Shown: positions 7,940 through 15,271 of the stretch, piece by piece
Position numbering within the stretch: the stretch's first letter is position 1
How the letters are laid out: each line of letters begins with the position of its first letter
Origin: Bradyrhizobium manausense
GTDB taxonomy: Bacteria; Pseudomonadota; Alphaproteobacteria; Rhizobiales; Xanthobacteraceae
DNA: 64,000 bases
Reading direction: 5' to 3'
NCBI RefSeq assembly: GCF_018129685.1
Contig: NZ_JAFCLG010000003.1
Location: 248,001-312,000, forward strand
Made by a program: the position numbers and the translations under genes
Notes under the pieces: generated by a model
What the model was told of the DNA's origin: nothing
The model's input: the letters and a program-made list of their open reading frames with translations, nothing else
The model's database searches: none

Positions 7940-9109
7940 ATGTCCGTCCGCATCGTCGACGTCCGCGAGATCACCAAGCCGATCTCCTCCCCGATCCGCA
8001 ACGCCTATATCGACTTCACCAGGATGACGACCAGCCTGGTTGCCGTCGTCACCGACGTCGTGCGCGACGGCAAGCGCGTCGTCGGCTACGGCTTCAACTC
8101 CAATGGCCGCTACGGACAGGGCGGCCTGATCCGCGAGCGTTTTGCCTCGCGCATCACGGACGCCGACCCGGGATCGCTGCTCAACGCATCAGGCGACAAT
8201 CTCGACCCCGACAAGGTCTGGGCCGCGATGATGACCAATGAAAAGCCCGGCGGTCATGGCGAGCGCTCGGTCGCGGTCGGTACCATCGACATGGCGGTGT
8301 GGGACGCGGTGGCGAAGATATCAGGCAAGCCGCTGTTTCGCCTGCTCGCCGAGCGTCACGGCGTCAAAGCCAATCCGCGCGTCTTCGTCTACGCCGCCGG
8401 TGGCTACTATTATCCCGGCAAGGATCTCTCGGCGCTGCGCGGCGAAATGCGCGGCTATCTCGATCGCGGCTACAACGTCGTGAAGATGAAGATCGGCGGT
8501 GCGACGATTGATGAGGACCGCAGCCGCATCGAGGCGGTGCTGAAGGAGATCGGCAAGGACGCGCAGCTCGCCGTCGATGCCAATGGCCGCTTCAATCTCG
8601 AGACCGGCATCGCCTACGCCAAGATGCTGCGCGACTATCCGCTGTTCTGGTACGAGGAAGCCGGCGATCCGCTCGACTACGCGCTGCAGGCCGCGCTCGC
8701 CGAATTCTATCCGGGCCCGATGGCCACGGGCGAGAATCTGTTCAGCCACCAGGACGCCCGCAACCTGATCCGCTACGGCGGCATGCGCCCCGATCGCGAC
8801 TGGCTGCAATTCGACTGCGCGCTGTCCTATGGCCTGTGCGAATACCAGCGCACGCTGGAAGTTTTGAAGACCCACGGCTGGTCCCCCAGCCGCTGCATCC
8901 CGCACGGCGGCCACCAGATGTCGCTGAACATCGCAGCGGGCCTCGGGCTCGGCGGCAACGAAAGCTACCCCGACCTGTTCCAGCCCTATGGCGGCTTCCC
9001 CGACGGCGTCCGCGTCGAGAACGGCCACATCACCATGCCCGACCTCCCGGGCATCGGTTTCGAAGGCAAGTCGGATCTCTACAAGGAAATGAAGGCGCTG
9101 GCGGAGTAG
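7940..9109 (+). CDS. tarD: D(-)-tartrate dehydratase, enolase superfamily
   Basis: 389 residues, closely resembling as I recall it the D-tartrate dehydratase biochemically characterised from Bradyrhizobium japonicum. It eliminates water from D-tartrate to give oxaloacetate, with Mg2+. Active-site positions coincide: the KMK pair with Lys184, metal ligands Asp213 (VDAN), Glu239 and Glu265, Asp292, and general acid/base His322 (CIPHGGHQ). The N-terminal capping domain (1-about 120) precedes the barrel. It stands alone, flanked by palindromic repeats on both sides, with no transporter or regulator next to it. Confidence 0.93.
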   Translation: MSVRIVDVREITKPISSPIRNAYIDFTRMTTSLVAVVTDVVRDGKRVVGYGFNSNGRYGQGGLIRERFASRITDADPGSLLNASGDNLDPDKVWAAMMTNEKPGGHGERSVAVGTIDMAVWDAVAKISGKPLFRLLAERHGVKANPRVFVYAAGGYYYPGKDLSALRGEMRGYLDRGYNVVKMKIGGATIDEDRSRIEAVLKEIGKDAQLAVDANGRFNLETGIAYAKMLRDYPLFWYEEAGDPLDYALQAALAEFYPGPMATGENLFSHQDARNLIRYGGMRPDRDWLQFDCALSYGLCEYQRTLEVLKTHGWSPSRCIPHGGHQMSLNIAAGLGLGGNESYPDLFQPYGGFPDGVRVENGHITMPDLPGIGFEGKSDLYKEMKALAE

Positions 9110-9148
9110 CGCTGGTCGTTGGAGTACGACGCCCGCCGTCCCACCCTC

Positions 9149-9235
9149 CGTCATTGCGAGCGCAGCGAAGCAATCCAGAATCTTTCCGCGGCGGCAGTCT
9201 GGATTGCTTCGTCGCAAGAGCTCCTCGCAATGACG
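9149..9235. repeat. Short variant of CGTCATTGCGAG palindromic repeat (copy 3)
   Basis: Same arms as copy 2, located 39 nt after the tarD stop. It is the left part of a larger segment (about 9128-9360) that is repeated at about 9721-9986. Confidence 0.9.
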
Positions 9236-9319
9236 GCGGAGGGAGCGGTGGTCTCTACGGATACCCTGCTGCTGCGGGCGGATTGCTGAAGTTGTGCGCG
9301 GCGGCGCCGCCACAACCTC

Positions 9320-9365
9320 CGTCATTGCGAGCGCAGCGAAGCAATCCAGAATCGTTCCTCGCAAT
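9320..9365. repeat. Truncated palindromic repeat (copy 4)
   Basis: Left arm CGTCATTGCGAG...GAAGCAATCCAGA is intact but the central and right inner arms are missing. The sequence jumps to TCCTCGCAAT and then into the GIY-YIG leader. This looks like deletion or insertion within a formerly complete element. Confidence 0.8.
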
Positions 9366-9415
9366 CATCTCTTGGTTGTGTTATCGTGATCGCTCTCTCT
9401 GTATTGAGCGCCATC

Positions 9416-9703
9416 ATGAAGCAGCCTTGCGTCTACATGTTCGCCAATCGCCGCAACGGAACGATCTACACCGGCGTCACGTCCAATCCGCCGCGCCGCG
9501 CGTTCGAGCATCGCGAGGGCCTCGTGAAAGGCTTCTCCTCACAGTATGGCTGCAAGCTCCTCGTCTGGTACGAGCTGCATGCGACCATGATCGACGCGAT
9601 CACGCGCGAGAAGCAGATCAAGGGCGGCAGCCGGGCAAAGAAACTTGCGCTCATCGAGAGCGTCAATCCGGACTGGGCAGATCTGTACGACACGTTGATC
9701 TGA
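9416..9703 (+). CDS. GIY-YIG domain protein (YhbQ/UPF0213-like)
   Basis: 95 residues from the ATG at 9416; a GTG at 9386 could add ten residues. The GIY-YIG core is seen as VYMFANRRNGTIYTGVTSNPPRRAFEHREG, with a conserved Arg and a downstream REKQIKGG segment. Single-domain proteins of this type are small putative nucleases of unclear role, and many copies occur in Bradyrhizobium. The gene is bracketed by near-identical direct repeats containing palindromic elements, with a broken element immediately upstream. Confidence 0.88.
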   Translation: MKQPCVYMFANRRNGTIYTGVTSNPPRRAFEHREGLVKGFSSQYGCKLLVWYELHATMIDAITREKQIKGGSRAKKLALIESVNPDWADLYDTLI

Positions 9704-9720
9704 TCGAACCAACTGCGTGA

Positions 9721-9986
9721 GACGCAGGCCGTCGCCACACCCTCCGTCATTGCGAGCGCAGCGAAGCAATCCAGAATCTTTCCGCGGCGGCAGTCTGGAT
9801 TGCTTCGTCGCATCAGCGCAAAATTGCCCTGCAATTTTGTCGCGAGCTCCTCGCAATGACGGTGGAGGGAGCGGTGGTCTCTACGGAAGACCCTGCTCCT
9901 GCGAGCGGATTGCTGAAGTTGTGCGCGGCGCCGCCGCCACTCCCTCCGTCATTGCGAGCGCAGCGAAGCAATCCAGAATCGTTCCG
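9721..9986. repeat. Direct repeat of the segment at about 9128-9360
   Basis: This block repeats the region left of the GIY-YIG gene: palindromic element, then GGAGCGGTGGTCTCTACGGA, then GCGGATTGCTGAAGTTGTGC, then the start of a second palindromic element. It differs by scattered substitutions and by an extra AATTTTG stem inside the first element. The two blocks flank 9416-9703 in direct orientation. Confidence 0.85.
9745..9861. repeat. Long variant of CGTCATTGCGAG palindromic repeat (copy 5)
   Basis: About 117 bp. It has the same outer and inner arms as copy 3, plus an internal stem CAAAATTGCCCTGCAATTTTG in the right arm. Confidence 0.9.
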
Positions 9987-10063
9987 CCGAGGCAGTCTGG
10001 ATTGCTTCATCGCATCAGCGCAAAATTGCCCTGCAATTTTGTCGCGAGCTCCTCGCAATGACG
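9947..10063. repeat. Long variant of CGTCATTGCGAG palindromic repeat (copy 6)
   Basis: About 117 bp with the same internal AATTTTG stem as copy 5. An additional arm fragment, CTCGCAATGACGG, follows at 10079-10091. The 407 bases between the GIY-YIG gene and the DUF418 gene hold only these repeats. Confidence 0.9.
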
Positions 10064-10110
10064 GTGGAGGGAGCCGGGCTCGCAATGACGGTGGTGACAG
10101 GCGGGGGCAG

Positions 10111-11271
10111 TCACCGCACCGTCACCTGCACCCCCACAATCGGCTCCCGCCTCCCATACATCAACGACCGCCAGAGCCATTCGAGCGGGCCGTAGCGGTA
10201 GCGGCGCAGCCACCAGGCGCTGGAGAGCACTTGTCCGATATAGACGGCGATGCCGATGGCGAGGGCCTGGGTGATGCCGAGCCGGCCGAACAGGCCGAGG
10301 CCGTAGCCGTAGAAGATCCAGCCGAAGATGACGGATTGTGCGACGTAGTTGGTGAAGGCCATCCGTCCGAGCGGCGCGGCCCAGCCGAGGAGCCGCTTGC
10401 CGCGCTCGAAGCTGGCAATGCCGAGGATGGCGGCGCCATAGCCAACCGCCAGCACGATGGTGCCAAGCGGTTCGATATCTTCATAGAGCAGGGCCGCGCC
10501 GAGAGCGATCGCGGGGAGCGCAATGGCGCACAGGGCGGGCGCATTCTGCACAACGCCGCTGCGCCAGGCGAGTGCTCCCAGAAGAAACAGGCCGATTGTG
10601 CGCGCAAAGACGAACGCGTGCAGGGGCGCGACGAGATGAAGTTCGCGCAGGCGGAACGCCAGCACGTCGAGAAAGCCGCTGGTCGCATAGATCCGATTGG
10701 CATCCATGACGTCGCGCCAGATCACGGTCCTTGAGGGAAACAATCCCTCAGGCGGAGACGCCTGGATCGCCAGATACAGCGCGAGGGACACGAGCGCAGC
10801 GAGTGTAAGCAGCCAGTGCGGCCCGAACAGGAACGGCAGCACGATGAACCCCGCCAGCGCATATTCGGTCAGGATGTCGCCGTTCCAGATCAGGCACAGG
10901 TGAATGACGCCGAACCCCAGCAGCACGGCGAGCCTGCGCGCGAGCAGTGCGGTGCGGCGCCCGCTGGCCGCGAGCCGGTCGAATTGAATGGCAAGGCCCA
11001 CGCCGAACAGCAACGAAAACAGCGCAAATGCCTTGAGCTCGACGGCCTCCGTCAGGATCGTCTCGATGGCGCGATCGATTGGCGACGCCAGCGTCTTGCG
11101 ACCGAGGAACTGCTCGAAGATCGAAACGCGAAATTCCATCACAAGGTTGATGGCCATGACGCCGAACAAGGCAATGCCCCTGAGGACGTCGATGGCGTCA
11201 ATTCGATCGAGGGGATTGGTTGGCCGGGGCGAGGCCGAGCTATCGGAAGAGGCTGCGCTATTGGAAGTCAT
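10111..11271 (-). CDS. DUF418 domain membrane protein (YeiB-like)
   Basis: 386 residues with about nine to ten hydrophobic segments. The N-terminal RIDAIDVLRGIALFGVMAINL and the C-terminal block GRMAFTNYVAQSVIFGWIFYG...PLEWLWRSLMYGRR are the DUF418/YeiB signatures. These inner-membrane proteins are related to acyltransferase-3-like families; transport or acyl transfer has been suggested but not shown. A Ser-rich 20-residue N-terminus precedes the first membrane segment. No operon partner is visible. Confidence 0.85.
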   Translation of the reverse strand: MTSNSAASSDSSASPRPTNPLDRIDAIDVLRGIALFGVMAINLVMEFRVSIFEQFLGRKTLASPIDRAIETILTEAVELKAFALFSLLFGVGLAIQFDRLAASGRRTALLARRLAVLLGFGVIHLCLIWNGDILTEYALAGFIVLPFLFGPHWLLTLAALVSLALYLAIQASPPEGLFPSRTVIWRDVMDANRIYATSGFLDVLAFRLRELHLVAPLHAFVFARTIGLFLLGALAWRSGVVQNAPALCAIALPAIALGAALLYEDIEPLGTIVLAVGYGAAILGIASFERGKRLLGWAAPLGRMAFTNYVAQSVIFGWIFYGYGLGLFGRLGITQALAIGIAVYIGQVLSSAWWLRRYRYGPLEWLWRSLMYGRREPIVGVQVTVR

Positions 11272-11316
11272 TGCGATATGAATTCCAATTGCGCCTTGGC
11301 GGTTTCTCGCTCACCC

Positions 11317-12669
11317 CTACGACAGCCGCATGTCCAGCAGCCGTCGCCCTTCGCCCTTCAGCAGCTTCTTCACTGCGCTCGAGGCCACGACCTCGCCGTC
11401 ATTGGCGTAGGCTTCGTGGTTCTTCTCGATGTCGTCGAGGCGGTAGAGGTAGTTGACCATGACGCCGGCGGATTCGCGCAGGCCCTTGGGCGAGAGGTCG
11501 CCGAGCCAGTTGATGCGCTCCAGCCGCGCGCCGTTGCCGAGGTGGAAGCGGGCGACGGAATCGATCAGGCGGCCCTTCGGCGTGCGCGCCTTCAGGAAAT
11601 AATAGGCTGTGAGCGGCTCGATCACGGCGCGCAGCTGCGCGGTCGTCTCCGGGTTCTCGAACCATTTGGGATCGTCGAGGCGCTTGAGGATCTCGCGGTC
11701 CTCGTCCGACAGCGGCAGATCCTTGTCCTGCTTCACCCATGGCATGAAGCCCGGCACCGGCGACAGCGTCACGAAGGTGTCGAGCTTGGGCAGTTCGCGG
11801 CGCAGCTCCTCGACCACCTGCTTGATCAGGAAGCTGCCGAACGAAATGCCGCCGAGGCCACGTTGGGTATTCGAGATCGAATAAAAGACGGCGGTGCGCG
11901 CCTTCTCGATCGGAAGGTGCTGGCGATCGACCGCGAGCAGCGGCGCAATCGCGCCGGGAATCGTCTCGGTCAGCGCGACCTCGACGAAGATCAGCGGCTC
12001 GTCCACCATCGCGGGATGAAAGAAGGCGTAGCAGCGGCGATCGACCGGATCGATGCGGCGCCGAAGATCGTCCCAATCGCTGATCTCGTGCACGGCCTCA
12101 TAGCGGATGATCTTTTCGAGGATGTTGGCTGGGGTCGACCAGTCAATCCGGCGCAGCACGAGAAACCCCCTGTTGAACCACGACGAGAGAAGATGCGACA
12201 CGTCGCGGTCGAGCGCGGCGAGATCGGTGTGTCCGTTCATCATGCCGAGCAGGTCGGCGCGCATGGCGACGAGATCGCCGGTGCCGCCGGGGGCCCGGTT
12301 GAGCCGGCGGATCAGCTCCTGCCGCCGCGGCTCCGAAGCGAAATGCAGCGCGCTGGCGTCCTCGTCATCAGGCTCGGTGCGCCATTTTTCGATCGCCCTG
12401 GACAGGCGTTCCCGGTCCGGGCCGAAATCGCGCACCAGTCCCTCGAAGAAGGCGCGGCGTCCTGCCGTGTCCAACTCCCGGTAGATGTCGAGCACCTCGC
12501 GCGCCATAGCGGTGCCGGAGGCCTCGCCGCGGCCGGACAGCAGCGCGTCGCAGAGCGCGATCAGCCCGTCGGCATCCTGCCTGGTATCGCTGGCGTCCCC
12601 CCGGCGCAGCAGCGTGCGGCCGCGCTCGGAAATCGTGGCGAGCAGGTCGGAGAAGAAGGCATTGGCCAT
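11317..12669 (-). CDS. matA: Malonyl-CoA decarboxylase
   Basis: 450 residues from the ATG at 12669; an in-frame ATG 12 codons upstream is less likely. Family blocks are visible: the helical N-terminal domain, then RGLGGISFGSFLIKQV, TLSPVPGFMPW (Ser303 aligns with the catalytic serine) and FHLGNGARLERINW (His376 aligns with the catalytic histidine). The enzyme decarboxylates malonyl-CoA to acetyl-CoA. In rhizobia matA usually sits with matB (malonyl-CoA synthetase) and matC (transporter). Neither is adjacent here, so the gene may act in general malonyl-CoA turnover. Confidence 0.93.
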   Translation of the reverse strand: MANAFFSDLLATISERGRTLLRRGDASDTRQDADGLIALCDALLSGRGEASGTAMAREVLDIYRELDTAGRRAFFEGLVRDFGPDRERLSRAIEKWRTEPDDEDASALHFASEPRRQELIRRLNRAPGGTGDLVAMRADLLGMMNGHTDLAALDRDVSHLLSSWFNRGFLVLRRIDWSTPANILEKIIRYEAVHEISDWDDLRRRIDPVDRRCYAFFHPAMVDEPLIFVEVALTETIPGAIAPLLAVDRQHLPIEKARTAVFYSISNTQRGLGGISFGSFLIKQVVEELRRELPKLDTFVTLSPVPGFMPWVKQDKDLPLSDEDREILKRLDDPKWFENPETTAQLRAVIEPLTAYYFLKARTPKGRLIDSVARFHLGNGARLERINWLGDLSPKGLRESAGVMVNYLYRLDDIEKNHEAYANDGEVVASSAVKKLLKGEGRRLLDMRLS

Positions 12670-12834
12670 CTGGGCTTTTCGAATCCGGATTTGTAAGGTG
12701 CGCAAGATTACACGGGATTTAGGCGGAAGCCGATCACAATCAAGCAGGTGATTTTTTCGACTTTAGCTGGGCCGTGCGTTTCGGGAACGCTGTGATGCCG
12801 GGTGAGGGCCGTGCTGGTGCCACACGAAAGCTGC

Positions 12835-12925
12835 CGTAGGGTGGGCAAAGCGAAGCGTGCCCACGTCTTTCGCTGTCCTCGCGAGATGGTGGGCACGGCC
12901 CAAGAGCGCCTTTGCCCACCCTACG
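12835..12925. repeat. GTAGGGTGGGCAAAGCG palindromic repeat (copy 1)
   Basis: Arms CGTAGGGTGGGCAAAGCG and CTTTGCCCACCCTACG, with inner CGTGCCCAC / GTGGGCACG. A second copy lies at 50427-50515 and a diverged one at 49257-49369. It occupies most of the gap between matA and the AraC gene. Confidence 0.9.
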
Positions 12926-12949
12926 ATTTACTGCAGCTTGGCGAGCAGC

Positions 12950-13780
12950 TCACCCCTTCCCCGCAAACTCCGTCGGCGTCCGCCCCGTCACCTGGCGGAA
13001 TGCGGCCGAGAACGCCGGCACGCTGGCATAGCCGAGCTGCGTGGCGAGCTGTTTCACCGACACGTTCGCATCGGTCGACAGCTTCCGGATCGCCGCCGCG
13101 ATTCTTGCGCGCTGGCACCAGCTCTTGAAGCTCAGCTGCGTCTCGCTGGAGAACAGCCGCGACAGCGTGCGCGCCGAGGTTCCGACCTCGCGCGCCAGCG
13201 TGTCGATGTCGTGCAGGGCGGTGGGATCGTCGAGCACGATCATTGCGGCGCGGCGGCAGCGCGGCTCGTGCGGCAGCGGCACGAAGGTCGCGGAATCTTC
13301 GGCTTGATGCAGCTCCAGCATCACCAGGCGCGCCAGCAGCTCGGTCCGTTCCTCGGTATTGCCAGCGTCGAACAGCGCGAGGATCGCCTGGTTGAGCAGC
13401 GGCGACACCCGCACCACGAATTCCCGGGTCAGTCCCTCATAGCGCTGCTCGCGCTTCAGCCAGGACACGTCGAAATACAGCGTGCGCATCTCGATGTCGG
13501 CGAGCAGGTCGATGGCATGCTGGAGCCCGGCCGGCACCCAGACCGCGCGGTCCGGCGGCACCAGCCAACGCCCCTCGGGGGTGTTGACCTGCATCGTGCC
13601 CTTCGCGGCATAGATCAGCTGGGCCTCGCGGTGCATATGCAGATCGATGCGCAAACCTCTCGGATAGTCGCGCGCGACCAGGTGCACGCCCGCGGTGGAG
13701 CGATGGTTACCCTGGACCTTCCTCAGGATTGGCTTTTCCAAGATTGGCGTTTCCAAGATTGGCGTTTCCAAGACAGTCAT
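12950..13780 (-). CDS. AraC-family regulator with N-terminal cupin
   Basis: 276 residues from the ATG at 13780; an in-frame ATG three codons upstream is possible. An N-terminal cupin sensor (HMHREAQLIYAAKGTMQVNTPEG, VPAGLQHAIDLL) is followed by a C-terminal double helix-turn-helix (VGTSARTLSRLFSSET, LGYASVPAFSAAFRQVTGRTPTEF). It is divergent from an MFS transporter gene 60 nt away and probably controls it. The first 20 residues contain ETPILETPILEKPIL, encoded by three tandem 15-bp units; this is outside the normal domain and may vary in length between strains. Confidence 0.92.
   Translation of the reverse strand: MTVLETPILETPILEKPILRKVQGNHRSTAGVHLVARDYPRGLRIDLHMHREAQLIYAAKGTMQVNTPEGRWLVPPDRAVWVPAGLQHAIDLLADIEMRTLYFDVSWLKREQRYEGLTREFVVRVSPLLNQAILALFDAGNTEERTELLARLVMLELHQAEDSATFVPLPHEPRCRRAAMIVLDDPTALHDIDTLAREVGTSARTLSRLFSSETQLSFKSWCQRARIAAAIRKLSTDANVSVKQLATQLGYASVPAFSAAFRQVTGRTPTEFAGKG
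13725..13769. repeat. Three tandem 15-bp units in the AraC N-terminus
   Basis: The unit AGATTGGCGTTTCCA is present about three times in a row (first copy diverged), giving in-frame TPILE-like repeats on the minus strand. A 15-bp period keeps the reading frame. Confidence 0.85.
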
Positions 13781-13840
13781 TGGCAGCATCCCGTCATTGC
13801 CAGGACATATAACTGATTTCGGAGCGGGAGAGGATTCCGA

Positions 13841-15019
13841 ATGAACAGCCCTGTCAGGGTCATCAGTTTCGTCAATGCAGGCCATTTCATCGACCATTAT
13901 GCGATGCTCATTTTCGCCGCCGCCGTGATCATCATGGGGCCGGCGCTCGGCATGGCCTATTCGGAGCTGCTGCCTTACGCGACGCCCGGTTTCATCGCCT
14001 TCGGCGCCGGCTCGCTGCTGACCGGCTGGCTCGGGGACCGCTGGAGCCGCCGCCACATGATGGTGATCTTCTTCATCGGCATCGGTGCATCCATGATCTC
14101 GGTCGGCTGCGTGCAGACGCCGTTGCAGCTCGGCGCGGCGCTGCTGGCGATCGGCGTGTTCGCCTCGATCTATCACCCTGTCGGCACCGCGATGATCGTA
14201 TCCTATGCCGACCGGCTCGGCCGCGAGATGGGCATCAACGGCGTCTGGGGCAATCTCGGCGTCGCCTCGTCGGCGCTGGTCACCGGCGTAATCGGCCAGT
14301 ATCTCGGCTGGCGCTTTGCCTTCATCGTTCCCGGCATCGTCACCATCCTGATCGGCCTCGCCTTTGCGATGATGGTCGTGCATGAGGACCGCAAGGGCTC
14401 GAAGCAGGCGGCCGCGCAAGCGCGAGTGGCAAAACAGGACATGTGGCGCGTGGTGCTGTCGCTGCTCATCGTTGTCATTGCGATCTCCACCACGTTCAAC
14501 GCCGTCACGGTGGCGCTGCCGAAGCTGTTTGCCGAGCGGCTCGCGGACCTGACGAGGAGCCCGGCGCTGCTCGGCGTCATCGCGGCTGGCGTCTATGTGT
14601 TCGGCGCGATGACGCAGTACACGATCGGCCGGCTGCTCGACCGCTATTCGCTGAAGACGGTGGCCCTGCCGCTCTCCTTCATGCTGGCACCGTTCCTGTA
14701 TCTCGCCGCAAGCCTGTCCAACCTGCCGCTGATCCTGGTCTCGATCGGCATCGTCATGGGCGCGTTCGGCCAGGTCACGGTCAACGACGCCATGGTCGGC
14801 AAATACACCAGCGAAGAATGGCGCTCGCGCGCCTATGCCGTACGCTACTTCATCGGCTTCACCGCGGCCGGCGCGTCCGTGGGCCTCGTCGCCTGGCTCT
14901 ATGAGCAGGGCGGCTTCGTGACGATGCTGCATGCGTTTGCCGGTTTGTGCCTGCTGGCGATCGCCGCCGCCATCATCCTGCCGCGGGAGATCCGGACGCC
15001 GCAGGCGCAGTCGGCCTAA
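13841..15019 (+). CDS. MFS transporter
   Basis: 392 residues with twelve predicted membrane helices. The MFS motif A-like loop GWLGDRWSRRHMM lies between helices 2 and 3, and a helix break sits near HEDRKGSKQ in the central loop. The N-terminus VISFVNAGHFIDHYAMLIFA is shared with MFS members of the fosmidomycin-resistance-like group. The substrate is unknown. It is divergent from an AraC-cupin regulator, suggesting ligand-induced export or uptake. A palindromic repeat follows 33 nt after the stop. Confidence 0.9.
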   Translation: MNSPVRVISFVNAGHFIDHYAMLIFAAAVIIMGPALGMAYSELLPYATPGFIAFGAGSLLTGWLGDRWSRRHMMVIFFIGIGASMISVGCVQTPLQLGAALLAIGVFASIYHPVGTAMIVSYADRLGREMGINGVWGNLGVASSALVTGVIGQYLGWRFAFIVPGIVTILIGLAFAMMVVHEDRKGSKQAAAQARVAKQDMWRVVLSLLIVVIAISTTFNAVTVALPKLFAERLADLTRSPALLGVIAAGVYVFGAMTQYTIGRLLDRYSLKTVALPLSFMLAPFLYLAASLSNLPLILVSIGIVMGAFGQVTVNDAMVGKYTSEEWRSRAYAVRYFIGFTAAGASVGLVAWLYEQGGFVTMLHAFAGLCLLAIAAAIILPREIRTPQAQSA

Positions 15020-15052
15020 CCCGTCGTCGTGCGGCAAGCAGCTCTCTCCACT

Positions 15053-15132
15053 CGTCATTGCGAGCGTAGCGAAGCAATCCAGAATCTTCCCGCGGAGAGA
15101 CTCTGGATTGCTTCGCTGCGCTCGCAATGACG
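15053..15132. repeat. Short variant of CGTCATTGCGAG palindromic repeat (copy 7)
   Basis: 80 bp and nearly fully symmetrical: CGTCATTGCGAGCGTAGCG...CGCTGCGCTCGCAATGACG with inner GAAGCAATCCAGA / TCTGGATTGCTTC. It lies between the convergent MFS and RND genes. The rest of 15133-15271 shows no gene. Confidence 0.9.
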
Positions 15133-15271
15133 GAGGATAGGACCGGGCACGTCTCACGCGCCTTCCCATGATGCCATTATGCCCCTGTTTTGCCCGACGG
15201 AGCAAGCGATTTCGGCATAGCCGAAATAACGCGAGCCTTTTCAACCTCATCCTACTGTGCATGGGGTTGTT

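Noticed and set aside
5396..10063. Regularly recurring palindromes considered as a CRISPR array
   Set aside because: Copies are hundreds to thousands of bases apart, of unequal length, with genes between them and no cas genes.
13781..15262. Long N-terminal extension of the AraC frame on the minus strand
   Set aside because: It is antisense to the MFS gene and a palindromic repeat; the AraC protein begins at 13780 or three codons earlier.
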